A stretch of DNA of 52,558 nucleotides from Armatimonadota bacterium (GTDB taxonomy: Bacteria > Armatimonadota > Armatimonadia > Armatimonadales > Capsulimonadaceae), in assembly GCA_025353925.1 (NCBI GenBank), contig JANXNV010000233.1, positions 1 through 52,558 of the forward strand. Direction: 5' to 3'. Made by a program: the position numbers and the translations under genes. This document shows, one piece after another, positions 15,925 to 24,166 of the stretch (position 1 is the first letter of the stretch; the number at the start of each line of letters is the position of its first letter). The notes below the pieces were generated by a model. It had not been told where the DNA came from, ran no database searches, and saw only the letters and a list, made by a program, of their open reading frames with translations.

Positions 15925-16584
15925 TTAAGGCCCCGTTCCATACGCTTCGTTGACGATCCCAGCAATTTCTTTCTCCGGTTTGCCGCCGACGAAGAACCAG
16001 AGCAGCCAGGCGAGATGGCCCATGGTCCAAACAGCGAGCAGGGGCCAGTAGAGGTGCAGAGGCGGGTAATGGGAGGCAAGGGACGGCAGGATCTGGTTGG
16101 CCCGGTAGCTGGCGAGCAGGTAAGTCAAGATCCCGCCGACAGTGACCGAGAGCGTGCTGGCACTGATGGCGGTCCAGGGCTGGGAGAGGTCCAGAGCGAC
16201 GAATTTCAGGCCGGGGGTGCGGTAAATATAGACATCTTCCATTTTGTGGGCAACCAGAAGCTCGGCCCCGAGCAAAGAGTTGATCTTCTTCTCCAGGGCC
16301 GTCGCGTAGATTCGGGCGAACAGGTTGTAGGTCAGCAGGTAGGCGCAGAAGAACCCGGCGTAGACGATGAAGAACGGCAGCACCAGCACCACGGCTCGCA
16401 GCGGATAATACAGCGCGAGGGTGATATTCAGCAGTGCCAGGACCGTATAGAGGTGGTTTGCCTGAAAGAACTGCACGTAATAGCCGTAGTGCATGCTCCG
16501 CATCCGGTCAAGCTGGGCTTGCAGGACGCGGAGCTGGGTCTCGGCCAGGGCACTGGGCAGGGGGTCGGGGTTCTGCGGGGTCAT
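15925..16584 (-). CDS. Unknown membrane protein with four predicted helices
   Basis: 219 aa. An N-terminal soluble helix (ETQLRVLQAQLDRMRSMHYGYYVQFF) is followed by two hydrophobic segments (LYTVLALLNITLALYYPL, VLVLPFFIVYAGFFCAYLLTY), a central soluble part (EKKINSLLGAELLVAHKMEDVYIYRTPGLKFVALD) and two more helices (ISASTLSVTVGGILTYLLASY, LYWPLLAVWTMGHLAWLLWFFVG). No family recognised. It starts three bases after the cytochrome c gene, so the two are one operon, which suggests a link with respiration or electron transfer. Confidence 0.75.
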   Translation of the reverse strand: MTPQNPDPLPSALAETQLRVLQAQLDRMRSMHYGYYVQFFQANHLYTVLALLNITLALYYPLRAVVLVLPFFIVYAGFFCAYLLTYNLFARIYATALEKKINSLLGAELLVAHKMEDVYIYRTPGLKFVALDLSQPWTAISASTLSVTVGGILTYLLASYRANQILPSLASHYPPLHLYWPLLAVWTMGHLAWLLWFFVGGKPEKEIAGIVNEAYGTGP

Positions 16585-16587
16585 CGG

Positions 16588-16989
16588 CTACTTCAGGCTT
16601 TTCATAAACGCATACAGCGGGGCACTGTCTTTGGCGGACATACGATAGACGGGCATCGGCTTCGCGACATGGCCACCGTCCTCCGTGACTCCGGTGTTCA
16701 TCATGCGCTCCCAAGTGGCAAGGGTGTACTGCTTCGTCACCCCTGTGGAGCGGATACTGGGCGAAAAGCCCTTTTTGCCGCTGTAAGTGGCCGTGTGGCA
16801 GCTATTGCAGCCATTGGAATTGGCAACAGCCTTGCCCTGAGTGATCAGAGCCGCATTCGAAGCGGTGGGCTTCTTGACAACATTCGAAGCGGCGGGCTTC
16901 GGTGCTGCCGCCGGGCTGCTATGAGTACCCGCCAGTATGACGGTCACGCCAAAGGCGGCCGTGAGGGTGGCGGTCGTGAGTAATCGCAT
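16588..16989 (-). CDS. Exported mono-haem c-type cytochrome
   Basis: 133 aa. Signal peptide (residues 1-28), an Ala/Pro/Lys linker, then a single cytochrome c domain with haem attachment CNSCH near residue 62 and a probable Met ligand in KPMPVYRMSAKD near residue 110. It ends LYAFMKSLK, the usual C-terminal helix. A small electron carrier in the periplasm or at the membrane surface. It has a strong promoter (TTGACA-17-TATTCT) and GGAG before the start. The next gene follows after three bases. Confidence 0.92.
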   Translation of the reverse strand: MRLLTTATLTAAFGVTVILAGTHSSPAAAPKPAASNVVKKPTASNAALITQGKAVANSNGCNSCHTATYSGKKGFSPSIRSTGVTKQYTLATWERMMNTGVTEDGGHVAKPMPVYRMSAKDSAPLYAFMKSLK

Positions 16990-17038
16990 AAGTTATATCT
17001 CCGGGATCGAGGTCGTAGTGTGCTGCTTGTGAAGCGTT

Positions 17039-17067
17039 AGAATAGCATATGGCGCGGCGGCTGTCAA
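17039..17067 (-). promoter_or_regulatory. Promoter of the cytochrome c operon
   Basis: Minus strand TTGACA (17062-17067), 17-base spacer, TATTCT (17039-17044), about 50 bases before the start codon. Confidence 0.75.
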
Positions 17068-17082
17068 GGGACGGCTGTGCTG

Positions 17083-17140
17083 CCCGTAGGGGCGGGGCAA
17101 GCCCCGCCCCTACGGGAAAACCGGCATTTCAATGCCGGTT
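17083..17140. repeat. REP-like palindrome pair
   Basis: A perfect 34-base palindrome with a 2-base centre (17083-17116, arms cccgtaggggcggggc) is followed by a second perfect 22-base palindrome (17119-17140, arms AACCGGCATT). Related pieces occur at 22911-22962 and 33159-33181. They lie only between genes. Confidence 0.85.
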
Positions 17141-17250
17141 GCTGCTCAGTCATGCTGCGAATTGTGCGGCATGGTGCACAGAAGGATAAAACACCGGGCA
17201 CGGAGAACAACTTCACCAGCAGCAATTTTGAGGCATGGAGAAATCATCGT

Positions 17251-18150
17251 ATGGCAATCGCATTTCGGATCCCCTGGTCGGCGGAAGTTCCCAAGCTGCC
17301 TGAGCTGGCATCCTGGGCGGCGGACCACGGCTTCGGTGCACTGGACCTCGGGGCACCGGACAAGGAGAAGGTAGATGCCGTACGGGGAGCCGGTCTGGAG
17401 ATTGGGACATTCGACCTGATGGCGACTTCGCCGCTGCTCTCGCCGGACCCCGACATTCGCCGGGGAGTGGTCGCGACGGTGACGGAAGCGGCGACGCGGG
17501 CGAAAGATCTTGGCTTGACCCGGGCCTTCGGCGTCTTCGTGCCGCGAGACCGCAGCCAGTCGCGCGGAGACAGCTTCCGTTACTGGTCAGAAGGCTGGCC
17601 GGCGGTCAGCGAAATTTTGGCGTCTGCCGGGATCTCCTACTGCATGGAAGGCTGGCCGGGCGACAGCCCAGGCTACCCCGCGCTGGGCGTGACCCCGGAG
17701 ACGGTCCGCGCCATGCTGGCGGTCGATGCCCAAGTTGGAGCCGGGGCTTTAAAGCTGAACTACGATCCCAGCCACCTAGTGCGGGTCGGGGTGGATCCGC
17801 TGCGCTTTCTCTCCGAGTTTGGCGGTCATGTCCGGCATGTCCACGGCAAAGACACGGCCTTCGATGCCGCCCGGTTGTACGAGACCGGCACTCTAGGAGC
17901 GTCTCTGCCCGCCGACCATCCCGGCTCGGCGGCCAAAAACCAGCCTGGCTTTGGGGAAGGCTGGTGGCGGTACTGCATCCCCGGCGACGGAGTCGTGCCC
18001 TGGGGTCAGGCGGCGGCGATTTTGTCCGAGTTCGGCTATGCCGGACATATCTCGGTGGAGCTGGAAGACGCCCGCTATAACGGCTCCTGGGCTGGGGAGC
18101 AGCTCGGCCTGACACGCGCCCAGAAGTACCTTTCTCAGTACTACAGTTAA
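17251..18150 (+). CDS. Sugar phosphate isomerase/epimerase family protein (TIM barrel)
   Basis: 299 aa from the ATG at 17251, with GGAG ten bases upstream; the longer ORF runs through the palindromic repeat and is rejected. TIM-barrel features of the xylose isomerase-like family: ELASWAADHGFGALDLGAPD, GISYCMEGWPGDSPGYPALGVTPETVRAM, LKLNYDPSHLVRVGVDPLRFL, HVRHVHGKDTAFDA and GYAGHISVELEDARY, giving Glu, Asp, His and Glu as likely metal ligands. Substrate unknown, probably a sugar or inositol derivative. Spaced 36 bases from the DUF488 gene. Confidence 0.85.
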   Translation: MAIAFRIPWSAEVPKLPELASWAADHGFGALDLGAPDKEKVDAVRGAGLEIGTFDLMATSPLLSPDPDIRRGVVATVTEAATRAKDLGLTRAFGVFVPRDRSQSRGDSFRYWSEGWPAVSEILASAGISYCMEGWPGDSPGYPALGVTPETVRAMLAVDAQVGAGALKLNYDPSHLVRVGVDPLRFLSEFGGHVRHVHGKDTAFDAARLYETGTLGASLPADHPGSAAKNQPGFGEGWWRYCIPGDGVVPWGQAAAILSEFGYAGHISVELEDARYNGSWAGEQLGLTRAQKYLSQYYS

Positions 18151-18186
18151 AATCGCCCCCACTTCAGGAAGAATTGGAGACCCGAC

Positions 18187-18801
18187 ATGGACAGCCAAAC
18201 AGAAACTGCACCCCCCCTTTACACCGTGGGACACTCGAACCACACACTCGAAAAGTTTCTCGCGCTCTTGTCAGCCCATAATATCGAGGTGCTGATCGAC
18301 ACGCGCTCGTCGCCGTACTCCCGCTACTCCCCGCACTTCAACCGGGAGGTGCTGAAGGCCGCCGCCGAAGCAGATGGCCTGAAATACGGTTTCTACGGGC
18401 GCGAGCTGGGCGGAAGGCCGGACGACGAAACGTACTACGACGACGAAGGCCACGTCGCTTACGCCAAGCTGGCGCGTTCATTTCTCTTTCAGGAGGGTCT
18501 GGAGCGGCTTCTGACCGGAAGCCAGAAGCTGCGCACGGCGATCCTGTGCAGCGAAGAAAACCCTTCGATCTGTCACCGGCGGCTGCTGGTCTCGCGGGTG
18601 CTGTATGAGGCCGGGGTTCCCGTGCTGCACATTCGGGGCACCGGTGCGGTCGAGTCGGAAGAAGAACTGCGCCGGTTAGAGTCCGAGGCAAAAGGCCAAA
18701 ACCGCAGTCTTTTCGAAGAATTCATGGAGGAGGTTCCCGTATGGAGATCTATACAATCGGTTTCACCCGAAGCACGGCGGAGCACTTTTTCACACGATTA
18801 A
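18187..18801 (+). CDS. DUF488 domain protein, first copy
   Basis: 204 aa. DUF488 features: LYTVGHSNHTLEKFLALLSAHNIEVLIDTRSSPYSRYSPHFN at the N-terminus and ILCSEENPSICHRRLLVSRVL near residue 120, with the conserved Cys, Glu and CHRR. The family has a rhodanese-like or nuclease-like proposed fold but no proven activity. It is longer than the second copy by a C-terminal Glu-rich tail. Its last 61 bases overlap the next gene in another frame. GAATTGGAG precedes the start. Confidence 0.9.
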   Translation: MDSQTETAPPLYTVGHSNHTLEKFLALLSAHNIEVLIDTRSSPYSRYSPHFNREVLKAAAEADGLKYGFYGRELGGRPDDETYYDDEGHVAYAKLARSFLFQEGLERLLTGSQKLRTAILCSEENPSICHRRLLVSRVLYEAGVPVLHIRGTGAVESEEELRRLESEAKGQNRSLFEEFMEEVPVWRSIQSVSPEARRSTFSHD

Positions 18802-19178
18802 AAAACGCTGGGATCAAGTGCCTGATCGATGTACGGTTAAACAACCGCTCCCAGTTGGCGGGCTTCGCCAAGCAGACCGACCTGGCGTTTTTCCTGCGGG
18901 AGCTGTGCGGGGCGGAGTACCGCCACGAGCCGCTGCTCGCACCCAGTCAGGAGATGCTGGACGCTTACAAGAAGCATTCGGGAAGCTGGGAGAGCTACGA
19001 ACAGGATTTTCAAGCACTGCTGACGGAGCGCAAAGTCGAAGATCATCTCGACAAAGCATTATTCGTCGCACCGACGGTGCTTCTGTGCAGCGAGCATACC
19101 GCCGAGTTTTGCCATCGGCGGCTGGTCGTGGAGTATCTCGCCGCCCGGTGGGGTGATATGCAGAGTATCGATTTGTAG
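18741..19178 (+). CDS. DUF488 domain protein, second copy
   Basis: 145 aa. It repeats the family pattern in shorter form: IYTIGFTRSTAEHFFTRLKNAGIKCLIDVRLNN and VLLCSEHTAEFCHRRLVVEYL. The two copies differ strongly in sequence, so this is an old duplication or two distinct subfamilies, not a recent tandem repeat. Start ATG at 18741 follows GGAGGAGG and lies 61 bases inside the first gene, a strong sign of coupled translation. Likely acts with the first copy and the dual-OB protein. Confidence 0.9.
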   Translation: MEIYTIGFTRSTAEHFFTRLKNAGIKCLIDVRLNNRSQLAGFAKQTDLAFFLRELCGAEYRHEPLLAPSQEMLDAYKKHSGSWESYEQDFQALLTERKVEDHLDKALFVAPTVLLCSEHTAEFCHRRLVVEYLAARWGDMQSIDL

Positions 19179-19221
19179 CTAAGTTCGCGTCAAAAATCAC
19201 AGGAGTGACAAGGAGGGTAGG

Positions 19222-19962
19222 ATGCCCATTTTTGAAAGTGTTTGTTCTGAGACCGTTTCCGTTGAGATTCTCTGTCTGGCCAACTCGAAGAAGTACAGCC
19301 AGCACTGCGTTGCCGGGCTGCGCACCGACGGCGGCGGCTGGCTTCGGCCCGTCACTCTGACCGGGGAGGGTGCCCTGTCCACCGAGGATATCACGCTGCC
19401 CGACGGAACCCAGCCGCGCCTGCTGGATGTTCTGCGGGTTTGCTGCTCCCGGCCCGTGCCGAAGCCGCATCAGCCGGAAAACCGGCTTCTCGCTCCGGGG
19501 CCGTGGGAACTCGTCGCCCGGCCCGCGCCGGAGGCCCGCCGCCTTCTAGAGCAGAACTTATCGCCGGGAACGCCGCTCCTGGGGGACTGCCGGGACCGGA
19601 TCGCTCACTGCCTATTCAAGTACGCCCCCGCCCGGGCGTCGCTGGTGCTGATCCGTCCGACCCACCTCGAGTGGGAAGTGCGGCTGACGAAAAACTTTCA
19701 CCGGCAGACCCGGGCCAAGTTCCGCCTCGGGAATGCGTTCTACAACCTGTCCGTCACCGACCCGGCGGCGGCCCTGCGCCTCGCCGCAAGTCCGCCCGGT
19801 CTTTACACCCCGGCGGAGGCCGGGTACGCCGCCGGTGACGACCTGCTGTTCACCGTCAGCCTCGGCGAGCCGACCGAGTGGGACCACTGCTGCTACAAAC
19901 TGGTCGCGGGGGCGATCGTGCTGCCGTCAGTGACATCGGCAAATTCGTTGGATTCAGGATGA
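19222..19962 (+). CDS. Dual OB-fold protein associated with DUF488 genes
   Basis: 246 aa. The first half reads VSVEILCLANSKKYSQHCVAGLRTDGGGWLRPVTL, the start of the family I know as dual OB-containing proteins. The second half includes LVLIRPTHLEWEVRLTKNFHRQTRAKFRLGNAFYNLSVTDP and LLFTVSLGEPTEWDHCCYKLVAGAIVLP. OB folds commonly bind nucleic acid or oligosaccharide. The association with DUF488 is a known gene-neighbourhood pattern. AAGGAGGG precedes the ATG. Biochemical role unknown. Confidence 0.78.
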   Translation: MPIFESVCSETVSVEILCLANSKKYSQHCVAGLRTDGGGWLRPVTLTGEGALSTEDITLPDGTQPRLLDVLRVCCSRPVPKPHQPENRLLAPGPWELVARPAPEARRLLEQNLSPGTPLLGDCRDRIAHCLFKYAPARASLVLIRPTHLEWEVRLTKNFHRQTRAKFRLGNAFYNLSVTDPAAALRLAASPPGLYTPAEAGYAAGDDLLFTVSLGEPTEWDHCCYKLVAGAIVLPSVTSANSLDSG

Positions 19963-19966
19963 AGGG

Positions 19967-20479
19967 ATGGACCAAATTAAAGCGGAGCGTGGGTCTGCTT
20001 ATGATGGAACAAGCACGCCCGCGTATGGCTGGCTCTACCGCTTCAACTCTCTGGGATATATCAGTCCTATCATTAGTCCAATATGGCTCTCCTGGTGGAA
20101 ATTGGACAGTCCCAGCAAAGCGGTTTCTGCTGTGATGTACGCGTCAGGACTGGTTTACCTACAAGGTGAAAATCCGGTTTTTCCAGTTTGGATACCCGAC
20201 GGTGTGGGTGGTGGGCCATACCTGACGGAAAGCGATACGTCGATTTTCGACGCGGCATGGCTGCCGGAGAATATAGACTTTCTCGTAAGGACTCTCACTG
20301 TCGCCTATGTCCAGGAAAAGCTGGATGCGGCGGCGGAAGCACTTCGAGGCGAGCAGGAGTACCCGATAGCCGCGCAAATTGCAATGGAAGCAAAGCGTCG
20401 GGAGGATATTATCGCGATACGCATTGATGATCTCCTTGATGGCCTGCAAACAATTGGTGGGTCTTCTTGGGAAGGATAA
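19967..20479 (+). CDS. Unknown 170-aa protein after the dual-OB gene
   Basis: 170 aa. N-terminal half rich in aromatic residues (GWLYRFNSLGYISPIISPIWLSWWKL), C-terminal half helical and charged (VQEKLDAAAEALRGEQEYPIAAQIAMEAKRREDIIAIRIDDLLDG). No signal peptide. AAGGG precedes the ATG, which lies four bases after the upstream stop, so it is the fourth gene of the cassette. Codon use is less GC-rich than its neighbours, as expected for an acquired gene. No family recognised. Confidence 0.65.
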   Translation: MDQIKAERGSAYDGTSTPAYGWLYRFNSLGYISPIISPIWLSWWKLDSPSKAVSAVMYASGLVYLQGENPVFPVWIPDGVGGGPYLTESDTSIFDAAWLPENIDFLVRTLTVAYVQEKLDAAAEALRGEQEYPIAAQIAMEAKRREDIIAIRIDDLLDGLQTIGGSSWEG

Positions 20480-20501
20480 TTGGAAAACGAGGATTAGTAC
20501 T

Positions 20502-22037
20502 ATGCCCTATTACTTAGGCCTTGACATCGGTACGAGCGGCACGAAGGCTCTGCTAATCACGGAAGCGGGACAGGCGGTGGCGTCGGAGACGCGGGAATAT
20601 CCGCTCTCGACCCCCCGGCCCTTATGGGCGGAGCAGGACCCGGACGATTGGTGGAAGGCGGTCGTGGCGGCGACGCGGGCCGTGCTGGAGAAGGTGGGGG
20701 TGCGCGGGGAGGAGATCGCCGGAATCGGATTGTCGGGGCAGATGCATGGGTCGGTGTTTTTGGACAAAGACAACCGTGTGCTGCGGCCTGCCATCTTGTG
20801 GTGCGATCAGCGGACACAGGCCGAATGCGACTGGATCACGGCGCAGGTCGGGGCGGAGAACCTGGTCAAGTACATCTCAAACCCGGTGCTGACGGGCTTC
20901 ACGGCTCCAAAGATCGTCTGGCTGCGCAACCATGAGCGCGAAATCTATGACAGGGTCGCCAAGGTGCTGCTGCCGAAGGACTATATTCGCTACAAATTGA
21001 CCGGAGTCCATGCCACCGAAGTCTCCGATGCCAGCGGGACGGCGCTGCTGGATGTGGCGAAGCGGCAGTGGTCGCTGGAAGTTTTGGAAGCGGCGGGCAT
21101 CCCCCGGTCGTTCATGCCCGAGTGCGCGGAGAGCATTGAGATCACGGGGCATATTTCCGCCGAAGCGGCAAGTCTGACGGGCCTTGCCGCCGGGACGCCC
21201 GTAGTCGGCGGGGCGAGCGATCAGGCGGCGGGGGCGGTGGGCAGCGGGGTTGTGGAGACGGGGATCGTATCCAGCATCGTCGGCACGAGCGGGGTTGTGT
21301 GTGCCTATTCCGACACGCCTGCGACCGACCCGAAGCTGCGCGTGCATACGTTCTGCCATGCGGTACCGGGCAAATGGCACACGATGGGGGTCGTGCTGTC
21401 GGCGGGCGGTTCCCTGCGCTGGCTGCGGGATACGTTCTTTCAGCCGGAAGGGGTCGTCGGTCGTACATTAGGGCACGACCCCTACACGCTTATGGCGGAG
21501 GGGGCCAATCTCGTGCCCGCCGGGTCCGAAGGGCTGGTTTTCCTGCCGTACCTGACCGGCGAACGGACGCCGTACCCGGATGCGAATGCGCGGGGGGTCT
21601 TCTTCGGCATGACTCTGCGGCATCAGCGGCAGCATTTCGCGCGGGCGGTGCTGGAAGGCGTCGCCTATGCGCTGAACGACACGTTTGAAATCTTCCAGGA
21701 GATTGGTATCCCTATCACGCAGGTGCGGGCGTCGGGCGGCGGGGCCAAATCGCCGGTGTGGAACCAGATCCACGCCGATGTGACCGGCTACCCTCACACG
21801 ACGCTGGCGGGGGATGAAGGCCCGGCCCTGGGAGTCGCCCTCCTGGCAGCAGTCGGTACGGGAGCCTACGCGAGCGTGGCTGACGCCTGCAAGGCCGCGA
21901 TTCACACTGTCTCCGAGACGGCACCCGACCCGGCGGCGCATGCCGTGTACCGGAAATACAACGCCGTCTACCGCGCGCTGTATCCCGCGCTGAAAGAGCA
22001 GTTCGCGGCGGTCTCGGCTTTAATTGAAACAAATTGA
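20502..22037 (+). CDS. xylB: Xylulokinase (FGGY family)
   Basis: 511 aa from the ATG at 20502 with CGAGGA eight bases upstream; the 41 extra residues of the ORF overlap the previous gene and are not used. ATP-dependent phosphorylation of D-xylulose, the entry to the pentose phosphate pathway. Signatures: YLGLDIGTSGTKALLI, GIGLSGQMHGSVFLD, WCDQRTQAECDWI, GGASDQAAGAVGSGVVETG, PYLTGERTPYPDANARGVFFG, and RASGGGAKSPVWNQI. No xylA follows; the sugar locus at 25187-32904 is nearby. Monocistronic, with a hairpin element after the stop. Confidence 0.94.
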   Translation: MPYYLGLDIGTSGTKALLITEAGQAVASETREYPLSTPRPLWAEQDPDDWWKAVVAATRAVLEKVGVRGEEIAGIGLSGQMHGSVFLDKDNRVLRPAILWCDQRTQAECDWITAQVGAENLVKYISNPVLTGFTAPKIVWLRNHEREIYDRVAKVLLPKDYIRYKLTGVHATEVSDASGTALLDVAKRQWSLEVLEAAGIPRSFMPECAESIEITGHISAEAASLTGLAAGTPVVGGASDQAAGAVGSGVVETGIVSSIVGTSGVVCAYSDTPATDPKLRVHTFCHAVPGKWHTMGVVLSAGGSLRWLRDTFFQPEGVVGRTLGHDPYTLMAEGANLVPAGSEGLVFLPYLTGERTPYPDANARGVFFGMTLRHQRQHFARAVLEGVAYALNDTFEIFQEIGIPITQVRASGGGAKSPVWNQIHADVTGYPHTTLAGDEGPALGVALLAAVGTGAYASVADACKAAIHTVSETAPDPAAHAVYRKYNAVYRALYPALKEQFAAVSALIETN

Positions 22038-22054
22038 AGTGAAACAAAATAGCA

Positions 22055-22190
22055 CGAGTGGTTGAAAACCACTCGCTAGGTGAGGCGTCCTGCGGACGTC
22101 GGATTCTGGCGAAGAAGCAGAACAGGCAATCGGCCTGCTTTCTTTACACCCGAAGGGTGCCTCACCTAGCGAATGACTTTCAGTCACTCG
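22055..22190. repeat. 136-bp palindromic element, copy 1
   Basis: Arms of 30 bases at 22055-22084 and 22161-22190 are inverted repeats with five differences. Each arm itself ends in a hairpin (cgagtggttgaaaaccactcg; cgaatgactttcagtcactcg). Two of the base changes between arms are compensatory, keeping the hairpin paired. A 45-base identical stretch of the left part recurs at 28529-28573. It lies between xylB and the VanX-like gene and may act as terminator. Confidence 0.85.
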
Positions 22191-22228
22191 TCTTCTCCTG
22201 CCTGCCAAAAATTAGAAAGTAAACTCTC

Positions 22229-22891
22229 ATGCCGCGTTCTTTTGGCGAACCCCTGACGAAGCTCCGCGCTGTCCCTATCGAAGACAATGGCGAGCCTCTG
22301 GTAGACCCGCGCACGCTCTCGAAGCGGATCCACTTCGCGGAAAAGCACCCGAAGTTCACGGAAATGAAGCGGACTCCTAAGGTTCGTCAGCGTGTTGCCG
22401 AGATGCTGGCGGAAGCTGCTGAGGCACTGCCCGCCGGAACCGACCTTATCATCATCGAAGGCTTCCGCCCACTGGCCCAGCAGCGGTTTATGTATGAGGA
22501 GATCAAAGGAGAGTTCGCTAAAAAACACCCCGAGTGGAAAAAAGTCACTCTGCACCGGATCGCGAATACCATGTCCGCCCCGCCGGACGACCCTTGCCCG
22601 CCGCCGCATACCACGGGCGGTGCGGTGGATTTCAGCCTGATCAATACCAAAACGCACGAATGGCTGGACATGACTTCGCCCTTCGAGATGGACGAAACCA
22701 GTGCGCCGGGGGATACAAAGGGGCTGTCGGAAGAGGCGCAAAAAAACCGCCGCCTGCTCTTCGACACGCTGAGCAAGACAGGCCTGACAAACTATTTAGG
22801 AGAGTGGTGGCACTGGAGCTACGGAGACTCGGGGTGGGCGTTGCGGGTGGGAGCGAAGTGTGCGGTGTACGATAAGCTGCCGGAGGAGTGA
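22229..22891 (+). CDS. D-alanyl-D-alanine dipeptidase, VanX/DdpX family
   Basis: 220 aa. Zinc peptidase of the M15D type: FRPLAQQRFMYEEI carries the conserved Arg, HTTGGAVDFSL provides His and Asp ligands, and EWWHWSYGD provides the catalytic Glu and third ligand His. It cleaves D-Ala-D-Ala. In organisms without vanA/vanH neighbours, as here, the role is usually peptidoglycan recycling or use of the dipeptide as nutrient and not vancomycin resistance. No signal peptide. Single gene. Confidence 0.9.
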   Translation: MPRSFGEPLTKLRAVPIEDNGEPLVDPRTLSKRIHFAEKHPKFTEMKRTPKVRQRVAEMLAEAAEALPAGTDLIIIEGFRPLAQQRFMYEEIKGEFAKKHPEWKKVTLHRIANTMSAPPDDPCPPPHTTGGAVDFSLINTKTHEWLDMTSPFEMDETSAPGDTKGLSEEAQKNRRLLFDTLSKTGLTNYLGEWWHWSYGDSGWALRVGAKCAVYDKLPEE

Positions 22892-22910
22892 GCGGAAGTC
22901 GTCAGGTAGA

Positions 22911-23034
22911 GCCGGCATTGAAATGTCGGTCTAACCGTAGGGGCGCTGCTTGCTGCGCCCTCTTATCTCCGTCTGCGCCCTCTGAATATGCCCCCGCCCT
23001 CTTGCTTGGCCTCACCCGTATTTCCAATCCGGGT
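22911..23034. repeat. Cluster of REP-like palindromes
   Basis: GCCGGCATTGAAATGTCGGT (22911-22930), gtaggggcg...cgccctc (22937-22962) and ACCCGTATTTCCAATCCGGGT (23014-23034) are pieces related to those at 17083-17140 and 33112-33181. They fill most of the spacer between the dipeptidase and M42 genes. Confidence 0.7.
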
Positions 23035-23107
23035 ATGGATGGAGGTGGGGGTCGTGTTCTCGAACCTGCCTGATTTATCGAAACGCCACACATATTACAG
23101 GAATCCT

Positions 23108-24166
23108 ATGCTGAACTCAATCGAATTAGTCCGTGAGCTGGTCGCGCTGCCGGGGCCGCCGGGACAGGAAAGTGCGGTGCGGGAGGCTGTCGCGGCCCAT
23201 ACGAACCATCTGAACTGCGTTTCCGAGACCGATGTGCGGGGCAATCTGCTGGTCTCGCTGCCGGGCGCGGGGGAGATACCCGAGAAGCCGCAAGTTGTCG
23301 TCATGGCGCATCTGGATGAGATCGCGCTGATCGTGCAGCGGGTCGAAGCGGATGGCCGTCTGGCGGTCGCGCCGCTGGGCGGAGTGTTCCCCTGGAAGTG
23401 GGGTGAATGTCCCGTGCTGATACTGGCATCCGGCGGCTCGCTCACGGGAATCGCGTCGTTTGGAAGTATTCACACGACCGACCCTGCAAGCGTCGCGTCG
23501 CAGGCAAAAGAACGGGCTTTGAATTGGGCCGACGCCAAAGTATTCACGGGGCTGTCGGCTTCGGAACTCGCGGCGGCAGGCGTGCGGGCGGGAACGCGGG
23601 TCGTGCTGCATCCGTCGCGGCGGATCGTCACGGAAGTCGGGGACTTTGTCTCTGCGCCTTTTTTAGATGACCGGGCCGACCTCGCGGCGATGCTGCTGGC
23701 ATTGGAAAGCCTCCAAGATGCACCTGCCGAGTGGCATGAGCGCGTTTTATTCGCTGCGACGACCGCCGAAGAAGTCGGAGGGCAGGGGGCACTCTGGATG
23801 TTGCGGCAGCGGCCCGCGACCGTGGGAATTGCGCTGGAGATCGGGCCGCGCGTGCCGGAGAGTCCGTTCCCGCTGGACAGCAGTCCGACGGTCTGGGTCA
23901 GCGATTCGTACAGCGCGATGCAGGCGTCGGACATTGACCTCGTGGCGAGAGCGGCGGACAGTATTGGACAGTCACCCCATTTCCAGGCTTTGTCCCGAGG
24001 AGGAAGCGATGCCTCCTGCGGCGCATTGTACGGCCTGGTGGCCCGGCCTGTGACGCTGGCATTCGGAGCGGAAAACTCGCATGGGTTAGAAATCATGCAT
24101 AGAGACTCGGTTCGCCATCTTGCTGATCTGCTGATGGCCGTTTTAAGAGAAGTGACGCATGACTAA
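23108..24166 (+). CDS. M42 family metallo-aminopeptidase/glucanase
   Basis: 352 aa from the ATG at 23108; the ORF extends further upstream but through repeats. Co-catalytic metal motifs of the M42 family: VVVMAHLDEIALIVQ, PFLDDRADLAAMLLALE, ATTAEEVGGQGALWML, and SRGGSDASCGALYGLVARPVTLAFGAENSHGLEIMHRDSV. M42 enzymes form dodecameric cytoplasmic aminopeptidases; some were annotated as endoglucanases. An intact set of Asp, Glu and His ligands suggests activity. The stop overlaps the next start by eight bases. Confidence 0.92.
   Translation: MLNSIELVRELVALPGPPGQESAVREAVAAHTNHLNCVSETDVRGNLLVSLPGAGEIPEKPQVVVMAHLDEIALIVQRVEADGRLAVAPLGGVFPWKWGECPVLILASGGSLTGIASFGSIHTTDPASVASQAKERALNWADAKVFTGLSASELAAAGVRAGTRVVLHPSRRIVTEVGDFVSAPFLDDRADLAAMLLALESLQDAPAEWHERVLFAATTAEEVGGQGALWMLRQRPATVGIALEIGPRVPESPFPLDSSPTVWVSDSYSAMQASDIDLVARAADSIGQSPHFQALSRGGSDASCGALYGLVARPVTLAFGAENSHGLEIMHRDSVRHLADLLMAVLREVTHD

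Noticed and set aside
15843-16079. Minus-strand ORF ending KPKLKKVLPKLKKQH
   Set aside because: Overlaps the membrane protein gene in another frame; its Lys-rich end is just the translated T-rich repeat.
22229-22891. Vancomycin resistance gene
   Set aside because: VanX-like enzyme without vanH, vanA or a two-component system nearby; peptidoglycan recycling or nutrition is more likely.
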